This document shows positions 55,854 to 64,000 of a stretch of 64,000 nt of DNA, piece by piece. Source of the stretch: Amblyomma americanum (taxonomy: Eukaryota; Arthropoda; Arachnida; Ixodida; Ixodidae); contig NC_135502.1 in NCBI RefSeq assembly GCF_052857255.1, forward strand, positions 154,614,599 through 154,678,598, given 5' to 3'. The notes under the pieces are model-generated. The model did not search any database. It was not told the DNA's origin and was given only the letters and a program-made list of their open reading frames with translations. The stretch's first letter is position 1; the number at the start of each line of letters is the position of its first letter. The translations under genes and the position numbers were made by a program.

Positions 55854-58800
55854 GCTATCCATGAATATGAAGGTGGCCACGAGAACATAGTTTCTAAATA
55901 CAATAGAGCCTACTTATAATGAACCTGATGGTCGTGTAGATTGACTTTGTTGTGTCTAATGTTCGTAGTAAACGAACTTTTATTTTACGGCCAGAAATAT
56001 AAAGCCCAACGAAATTGGCGTCTGTATCTCAAAAAAAAAGTCATTTAACACGTCAGGTTCTTCAACGGAGACCGCTCCACAGCGCCTTCTTAGTTCTGTA
56101 GAGGGGTCATACGTTTGTTTCTCGTGGAGGTCGAGCAACAAGCTGCTTTAAGTACACGAATTAACTCACTGCGGTTAGAGTGTCCATGGCAATCAATGGC
56201 GGGCAGGCCTTCTTGTTATCAGATCCTTCGTAGCCGGGAAGTGTTTGTACTTCGTGTACAGCAGCTTCGTCAGTGTATCAATCTTCTATGCTGGCGTCAT
56301 GATCCGCACCGCACGATGTCACCCCAGGTGATATCATGTATGGCTATCTGTTCATTAGCAACCAGTTGTTACTTATCCACGTGTGTAATTACATGGATGT
56401 TCAGTATCATCTACAGTTCTTGCTTCGCTCATAAGTCTTGCATTACGGAATCAGTTCCGACATACTCTACAGTCAGTCTCATCTAGTTGGCCTTAATCAT
56501 TTGCACAGAGGCTGAGAAAAATGTCCGAAGTGGGGCGTCACCACCAATTGCTGTCAAGATACGTTTTAGTGTAGCACTAATGCTGTGAAACCTTGAGCGT
56601 GTAAATGACACCCATGTCTGGTGGCTGAATCTTGCACTCTTCATTCGGTATAATCATGAGCAGGAGCACCTATAATTTTGGCCATGTCATGGTTGAACCC
56701 AACTAGCCAATTGAAGAGAAAATCGTGCATTACTCTCGTGAAACTTATGCACTCTTCTCAAATAATAAAAAATAATGCATTGCGTTCGGCCTGTACGTAT
56801 GAAAGTACACCTTCAGAAGTATGGCAGTTTGCTAGACTTCTCGATGAGAAAGAAGAGCCGCTGGACACAGCCTTTCATTCCCATGCACAGAACCAAGTTA
56901 CTGTAAAAATTTGCGGTGCCTTCATTCAGAGAAGGTGTCGCCTTTCAAGCATTTGTTTTTGACTGCATCATATTGTAAAACTTGCTATTATGGCGACAGT
57001 GTATTGCCTTTGCTAATGCCTATTTAGATCCCAACATCCCTTTTGAGGACGGGTGTCCGGGGGGCTTGCAGGTGCGCTGCAAACTGCGCGTTAGCAGATG
57101 CGCGGGTTTTTCGACTGCAGAGTCGAATTCACAGTGCCTTTTCATTTAATGTTTCATTCGTTGTATCTCAGCAACAGTCCCCTTACCCTGACAGAAATTT
57201 TATGGTACACTGCCCTCGTTCGTAATAAGTGAGAGTTTTTTGTAATTGTGGCCGTTATAAGCGGGCTGGACTGCATTTTTATGATGGAAAGCTGATGGCG
57301 CTGCTCTTCATGCACCATGGAGAGGAGAATGAACGCCACGAAGATGAGCTGTTTTATTTGGCTTGGCTATTGTTGGTCATGAAACGTGGATACAGCCGCA
57401 ACAATACAAGTGTTCACATAGCAAATTTCGGAACAAATGCCGTGCAAGTTTTCATACCAGCTTGACACCGGACATTCAGTTATGTTAAATTTAATGAAGT
57501 GAGGAAGGAACTATTTAAATGTTCTTAGCACAAATGAGCTGTTGCTTGGTCTCTGCAAAAGCTCTTAATTTGCATTGTATGCAGTTTTGCACAATGTGGC
57601 TTCAAAAGTTAATGTAATTCTTCAGCTTGTGTAAGGGATCCTTGATGCATCGTCTTTTTTTGCTGACGTCAAATTTGCCGCACCAAAGCGGATTCTTGTA
57701 AATGGCGCTACGATGGCGAAGTAGTTCTAGTGCTTCTTCCTGCCGCTTTTCTTTCTGTGTGACTAAGTTTTTTACACAATCCTCATTGTTCCGTTTGGGA
57801 AAAGACACTCTAACGCTTAGTCTGCTTGCAGCATTGTCCAGATTTTGCAAACGTTTGTCTGCGCATGAGTTGTTTGCAGTGTTTTGATTAGGTGGCTGGT
57901 CAGGGTTGACGGGCACATGCTTCATAGTATTACAATCTCCAAGCAAAGATTCCCCCAGTGCTCGTCAGGAATTTTAACGGAAATTCATTTGGGCACTGAA
58001 AAGTGTGTGCATTAATTGTGAGCGTGACCCGAACAATCTGGCTTTCATGCATGCTTTTGCTATCCCACACTTGACTATTACGGAATGAGCCTTCTGGAAG
58101 GGCACAAGTGCCTCTGGGACTGTGGCGAACTGCCAGCACACATGGTTGCCAGGAAACAAATTTCAGATCTTGGGTCAGTTCTTTCGTTATGTTGTGGAGT
58201 TCTTAGCAGCGCATCTTGAAAGTAGGACCAGCACTTTGCTGCGCACTGCCCTTGCCCTAAACATATGAACAACTAATGTACCCACTGGTTCTCTCCTTCC
58301 TCCTGTGCTTATTGACATAGCATTGCTGGCTTGTTACGACAGGTGTCTTCTAGCCAGGTTCAGTGACGAGAACGTCGGTAATGTTACGTGATTTGTTGAT
58401 GAGAGTTTAGTTTTTTGCCGTATGAGCTATGGTCGCCAAACTGCTTTTTAGATCTTCACATGTTCTGCACAGAACTCAGAGATTTGGAATTGACGGCAGT
58501 GCTTCCTGCTAACAGCACGCTTAGATTTTTGGATCTGGGACTTTTTATTTGTGATGGATGTATGTGCTGGCTCTATTTGCTGCAGTCCTGGAAGAGCTTG
58601 CTGCCCCTTCAGCGGGCGCACTCAAAATTAGTCAAGCGCAGGGCGGTAAGAGCATGCACAAACACAGACTGGTTTAGCTAATGTATGCATTTAGTGCACA
58701 CCAGTTTTTCTACCCAAGTAAAAAGGCCAAGCACAAGAGGAATTCTATTGATATTGCGCTCAAGCCTAGGGCAATATTTCAAATTTAGTAAGGAAGCACG

Positions 58801-61185
58801 TGCCCGTCAACATTGGCGAGACATCTAAACAAATCACTGCTTGCATCTAGTGCGCACACAATTTCATGCAATCTTAACAAGATTGCTGGCATGATAGGCG
58901 TGCTCTACTGCTTGGTACAAACTGAGAGGAGTGCGTGAGAAAGAATGCAAAGTTGCAGGAAGAATCGCCAGAAAAGGTATATTGACTGCCACTGTGATGT
59001 CATTCAATAAGAATTCGCTGCCATGTGTCAAATATTACACTTTTAGTAACCTTTCAGGCTTTTTTGTGCTCGCTTTGCGTTTGTTTATTCATATGTTCAC
59101 TTGGCCTGTAGAAAAAAAACCATTTGGTTGTTAACCAGCACACTCGTTTGTCGTCACCTCTGGCCAGTTTCATAGCACTACTTCCTGCCTTATTACTGAA
59201 GATGAACTAACCAGCTAGGGTCAGCCATCTCTAGTGTTTTAGTTTCCTAGCTCTGGTCCTTGTATCTGCATGCTGCCTCTTTGCCATGAAGTGGTTGCTT
59301 TTCGGTGCTTATCATGAACAACAGTGAATTTGAAGCTTGTGTGACTTCTAGGAATTGGCAAATATGCAATGCGGGGATTTAAATACCTTTCTTCCAGTTA
59401 TACACGTAATGTACATAAGTTCGAAGCCCTTCGACATCTAGATTTTATTTGGGTGTATTTTACTTCAGGACATCTTCAGTGTTGAGGCCGGGTGGACGGA
59501 TAAAAATTCATGGACACGCAAAGGCCGTGGTATTGGTGATACTTGTAATCTTGCATTAAATTCACAAAATAAGCTCTGGCGCTGTTAATGTCGCCAGCAA
59601 TCGCTTTGTTCACGGGCAGAAAATGAGTTAAATGTGAGGAGGTCTTAAAAAGGCTTTTTTAAAGTATTCTTTACAGCTTTTAACAACATCTCTATTCTTT
59701 TGGCACTTTGTTGTCGCAATCCTATATTTTTTGTGCACATTTGCATGTAAACCATTTTCTGGTGCATATTGTAGCCATCATATGCATACTTGGTTCTACA
59801 TTTTTCCCGCATTTGAAAGTAGCTGGCTTTGCTTGCCAATGTGTTGGAGTTCTGTTCATTGTACCTTATGACTAGACTAACCATAGAGAACTTTCCAGTT
59901 GTTTCTTATTTGTTGCATAATGCTGCTAACTGCAACATGCTTCCTGCTTGGTGGTAATGAATTCTTGAGTCAGTTACAGGCCCTGTTTAAGTCTGTGTTT
60001 TTATCGGCTTAATGAATGAGATGCTTAGAATATTCTGCAGAGCACTGCTAAAGCAAGAGCCAGCAGGTTATGCCGCAAAAGGTAAATTTCCTGTGTTTCA
60101 AAAAGACATACACAGTGTGCGAGAGTGTCGAAACAGTATAATTATTCTGGTTTTGCGGTGTGCTGCCTTGGTGATGAAATGTGAGGCTTTTGGTGACACT
60201 CATGATGATGATGATGATGAATTACTTCTGTAATCTCAATATTAGAGAAAAAGCATGGTGCAGACTAGGAGTCCAATGTTTTAGCTCTTGTTTTATGGCT
60301 GTTGTGCAGGTTCACCTAACTGAATAGTGGAATAGTGCTGCTCTAAGAAAATTGGGTCGCCTGCTTGAATAGCCCCAGGAGTGGCACTTGAAGCAGTGAA
60401 GAGCATCAAAAGCCTCTACAAGAAAAGCTCCCTTCATCAAAAGGAGAGCCTTGCATCATTTCAGAAAGGTGCACAGCTGTTGATATACCCGAAAGCACTT
60501 GCAGTATGTTGTTTTCTTTTATGTAGTGTGATTATCTTTCCTCTGCCATTAGCAAAATGCAGCCTCTTTAAGCTGACCGTCATATACCATGTGTTTCGGG
60601 AAGCTCGCCGCTCATTTCTGGAGGTAGGTTTTTTAGGTAAAAAAACTGCTATTACAGCATATTAATATCAGTGTTTGCAGGCATTAGAAAATAGATGAAT
60701 CATGGTAACTAGTAAGCTGGTAAACATGATTCTAGTAATTAACTAGTTAACTTATTGCAAACAGTGATGTGTGGCTCGCTTTAATAGCGATATCAGCAAT
60801 AACGTCAGCACTGTGGCTGAACAGATTAAAGCAGTTGGAGATATAGTTCGAAAATTGCGCATCGGCGATGGGTAAACAGAAACACCTCCATATGCCACAT
60901 GACCCCCTCGGCCCTGCCTTAGCTGGTGCAGAGAGCAGCGGTGAACATTGTGGTGCAGGTAAATGCAGGTGTTTGCGTGGCACGTGCACTGTGGAGTGGC
61001 GTGCAGGGTGTCCTTGTGTGGGAGCAGTGAGCAGAGGCATGCATCGTGAAGTGGTTTGGATGTTGAATGTGGCATGTTCGCCATAGAATTACATGCATAG
61101 GTGGGCCTCACTGTGCGCCCATCACCAGTGCATAATTTTTTTATCGCACATGAAAGTGGCGAAAACTTTATAGCTGCAGCTCAGA
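55854..61185. other. Long stretch without recognisable gene
   Basis: Only short ORFs of no known family, including those at 56115-56486, 57602-57946 and 60381-60665. An (ATG)n tract is at 60202-60220. This may be intergenic or intronic host sequence, the least transposon-like part of the window. Confidence 0.45.
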
Positions 61186-61299
61186 GGGCCTCCCTCTTTT
61201 ATCCCTTCCCTACGGCGCAGTTCAGGTGTCCAACGATATATTAGACAGATACTGCGCCATTTCCTTTCCCCCCCAAAGCAATTATTATTATTATTAGCT
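61186..61299 (+). mobile_element. SINE 3' tail with (ATT)n end
   Basis: CTCCCTCTTTTATCCCTTCC, TTCAGGTGTCCAACGATATA and GACAGATACTGCGCCATTTC, then a C-rich run and (ATT)n at 61276-61297. Same family as 54746-55005 but 5'-truncated. Confidence 0.75.
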
Positions 61300-62690
61300 C
61301 AGAGGGCAATCACAGTTTTGAAATTCTGAAGACTGATTTGACTTCTATAAATGGCAAGCTGTGAATCCCGAATTTCTGGCAGGTACCTATCTGTCACAAG
61401 TAAAATGCAACTATTAGAATTCAGTTCGCTGGCTTGTTATAGTCATATTCTTTTACGATAGCCTTAATGGAGACCATCTAACCAGTGATGTCAATCTATT
61501 TTGATAATGTGGTTTATCTGAGGTTAATCCCTGTCACACAGCCTGAGAGGGGATTAAACCATGACACCTTGAGATTTCCCATGAATTACCCTACCATTTG
61601 GGGCAATTCGTCGAAACTGTGCATTGGAGGGCAACCTTTGATGGGCATCTAGCGCCTTATTCTCCAGTTGTCCGACAATAGTTACCATGACGCACCAATT
61701 TTTGACGTCCACAAACTCTGATATTAAAGTGCTGCAAAAGGCATCGTCTACCCCTTAAAGCCTTCTTTTAGAGGTTGGCAGCAGTCCTTCCTGAAAAACT
61801 TGGTATATTGCTAGGGCAACTTTAACCAGTTGCGAAATAAAGCAGTAAATACTCATCAGCGTTCACCCAAATGCAGCCATCACACGGCAAAAGCAATTGA
61901 TATATATGTACTATTTATGTGGCACATTACACAGAGCTCTAAAAAAATTTCTAACTTTTACATTTTTTCTTCGAAAAAGAGCAGCAGATGCCGTGTAGTA
62001 AATTCTGAATAGCACAATGTTCTTGGTAATCGTATTTAGTTGAGCAGAAAGTTAAGGGAACTGTTGTGGGAATAGCCAAGAATGACTACTTCAGCGTCAA
62101 GTTTGTCTAGTAAAAGGTGAAACTGGATGCCCTTCTCATTCCGAATATTAAATTCATTACAAATGAAGTTATGGCTTTATGTACTGGTTGCTTTTTCCGG
62201 TATCTCAGCGCTTCGCACAGGCAGTTATGACTGTGGTACTCTGAAGAATGCCAGAAAATTATGACATGGTACTTGCTGGACATTTATATTTTGTGAAAGA
62301 ATTCAACAGCATTGATATGAAGTCCAGCTCATCAGCATCTACCGAGTGGCTGGTGTGGGCTTGCGCTTGAAGCTCTTGACACAGAATAAAAATGTAATTG
62401 TGCAAAGCTGTGTTTTCTAGTGCATGAGGATGGGACATCGCTCGTTCTTTTTGAAGAGGGCTGCCAGGGACCCTGATATAGGGAGGTCAAGGGGGGCGGT
62501 CGCCTTGCAACATTTTTCCAAAGAGGACAGCGCCCCCTCTCCTCCCCCTCCCCACGCAAGTCTCCAATTGTTTGAAGTTCGGTGCATCTGTGCCAATATG
62601 CTAATATTGAGTGTTACTCCATGTGCTGGCAAGCCACTGCCAGTGTATCACTGTGCCACTGAGTCAGCATGCAGTTTTAACAAGTGTGAC
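61300..62690. other. Stretch without recognisable gene
   Basis: No motif-bearing ORF. A G-rich then C-rich patch near 62490-62560 is the only feature. Confidence 0.4.
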
Positions 62691-62815
62691 AGTATGCAGT
62701 GGTTTCAAGTCTATGCCAGTATGCAATGGTTTCTAGTGTATACCAGTATGCACTGGTTTCAAATGTATAGCAGTATGCACTGGTTTTAAGTGTACCAATA
62801 TACAGTGTTACACAG
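62691..62815. repeat. ~27-bp minisatellite, four to five units
   Basis: Units start CAGTATGCA(G/A/C)TGGTTT and end in GTGTATAC-like sequence at about 62692, 62724, 62751, 62778 and a decayed fifth. Short ORFs here are repeats read through. Confidence 0.85.
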
Positions 62816-63199
62816 TAACAAACACGTCCGATAATAAGGTATGGCACTTGCATACATTGTCCCAGTGCCACTGTTTTCCGATAGTGAGGTGTTAAGAAGT
62901 GTCATTTCCAATAAGGGAAACGGTAGTTTCTAATTTTTGATGGGCTGAAATTACTGCTAATAAACCAGCCAGAAAAACTGGAGTGAAATCAAGAAGACAG
63001 CAAAAGGAACAACCCAGTGAAGGTGGAAAAATTCCCGCACCTGCCTTTTCGTGATCCTTTGAGGCATGGGTAGCAATAAGAATATTGCCGCGAATATTTT
63101 CAGTAATTGTTTACTCTTGAAAGCTTCTGGCACGCCGCTTTATCTCTTTGTTTGTAATGCAAGACGCGAACAGGTTTATCTCGATTGAGCGCATCCAGG
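62816..63199. other. Short non-coding stretch
   Basis: Nothing recognised. The left edge of the LTR that follows may lie here. Confidence 0.35.
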
Positions 63200-63458
63200 C
63201 AGAGCTGATTTTACATTGTTCCGGAATGTTGTAGGAACGTTGCAGGCTTTATCTCCAACGATCGCTATCAGCTTTAAATTGACCATGGACGACATTGGCC
63301 GGAATTCTATTTGCCGACCGCCGAGCACGCTTGTTGCTACGGCGCCAACTAGTGATTCTGTCCATTCTGGGCGCAAGTCAGCCCAAATAAAGAATTTTGT
63401 TTAGACACCATTTTCGCAGCCTCTCTCCTGTCCGGGCTGCAGTCACCCCATCGTGAAA
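63200..63458 (+). mobile_element. LTR (3' part) of a fourth gypsy element
   Basis: GCCGACCGCCGAGCACGCTT, GTGATTCTGTCCATTCTGGG, AATAAA at 63386-63391 and TTTTCGCAGCCTCTCTCCTG resemble LTR ends I know from tick gypsy elements. It ends just before a primer-binding-type TGGTAGAGGTGTTGGGG at 63461. The 5' limit is uncertain. Confidence 0.6.
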
Positions 63459-64000
63459 TCTGGTAGAGGTGTTGGGGTCTGTCCATGTACCGGACGCCCC
63501 CTTCGCACCGGAGGACGATCCAGCAGTTAACCGAGCCAGCAGCCGTCTCCAGGCAGAGAAGCCTGAGTTCGGGACCCTGCCGCACCGCGCCAGACAGTGA
63601 AAAGACTCTGATACGAGGACCGCTAGCTCGACAAAGGCGTCGACCCCGACCACACTTCATCAGCCGCGTGTGCCGCAAACATTCAATGGATCCCTAGGCG
63701 AACACGAAGAATGGTTGGACCACTTTGAGCGCGTGGCGTCATTCAACAACTGGGATTATGCGGCGAAAATTGGGCATATCTTTTTTGCACTTTAGTGCTC
63801 AGTACGCACGTGGTATGAAAACCACGAGTCTTCCCTAGCGACATGGGGGCTATTCAAGAGAGACCTTTTGAAGACATTCAGCGGTGTCGTGAGGAAAGAA
63901 AGAGCCGCACGACTCCCCTAGTCCAGGTTCCAGCTTCCGGACAAGCCCGTACGCGGTTTAGTGCAAGACATGAAACCCCTCTTTCGCCGTGCTAATCCGA
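63459..64000 (+). pseudogene. Leader and gag start of the fourth gypsy element, runs off the window
   Basis: After the primer-binding region and a GC-rich leader, one frame from about 63675 gives PQTFNGSLGEHEEWLDHFER, TWYENHESSLATWGLFKRDL and LVQDMKPLFRRANP. This is the capsid region also seen in gypsy A (LFRRADPAMS). Stops TAG at about 63794 and 63917 interrupt it. The rest lies beyond 64000. Confidence 0.75.

Noticed and set aside
55854..61185. Possible host gene exons among ORFs of 60-120 codons
   Set aside because: No domain, no convincing pair of splice signals around any ORF and no codon bias I could judge by eye.

Overview
The window looks like repeat-dense genomic DNA from an animal, most likely a hard (ixodid) tick. 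I infer this from three things: a tRNA-derived SINE whose 3' tail matches what I remember of the tick 'Ruka' family, Penelope-like terminal sequences, and RNase H-bearing LINEs with tick-like 3' ends. I could not run any database search. I recognise no intact host protein-coding gene, no tRNA or rRNA gene, and no CRISPR array. Nearly all convincing coding sequence is decayed transposon.

Layout. 1-250: a 135-bp palindrome built from Penelope-like terminal sequence. 2240-12745: Ty3/gypsy element A (gag, protease, RT, RNase H, integrase). Its protease is split by a 5.03-kb terminal-inverted-repeat DNA element (4038-9067). A THAP/P-like transposon then inserted between RNase H and integrase, and the integrase half is now inverted. 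13-20.6 kb: mostly non-coding, with one CpG-rich possible first exon and some unclassified ORFs. 20.6-26.7 kb: a complex dispersed repeat (segment C, a ~60-bp minisatellite, segment D) with LINE and retroposon insertions. 26.7-32.3 kb: gypsy element B, nested with a solo LTR in its protease and a ~212-bp MITE in its integrase. 33.65-39.35 kb: gypsy element D on the minus strand with both LTRs, primer-binding site and polypurine tract. It has integrase directly after protease and lacks almost all of RT/RNase H, and it sits inside another minisatellite array. 39.35-48.9 kb: segment D again, a (TA)n tract, SINE heads, a Penelope-like 3' end, a LINE 3' end, a GC-rich block with NRF-1-like motifs, and inverted SINE tails. 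49.1-54.44 kb: a full-length 5.3-kb I-superfamily LINE with a perfect 15-bp target duplication. 54.4-63.2 kb: low-coding sequence with SINEs, a foldback element and a minisatellite. 63.2-64 kb: LTR end, primer-binding region and gag of another gypsy element, running off the window.

The elements record a relative chronology. The 5-kb DNA element, the THAP element and the inversion are younger than gypsy A. The solo LTR and the MITE are younger than gypsy B. Gypsy D is younger than the minisatellite it sits in. The solo LTR in B belongs to the same LTR family as D. The autonomous proteins (RT, integrase, endonuclease) are broken by stops, frameshifts or active-site changes, so most of the window is relic sequence.
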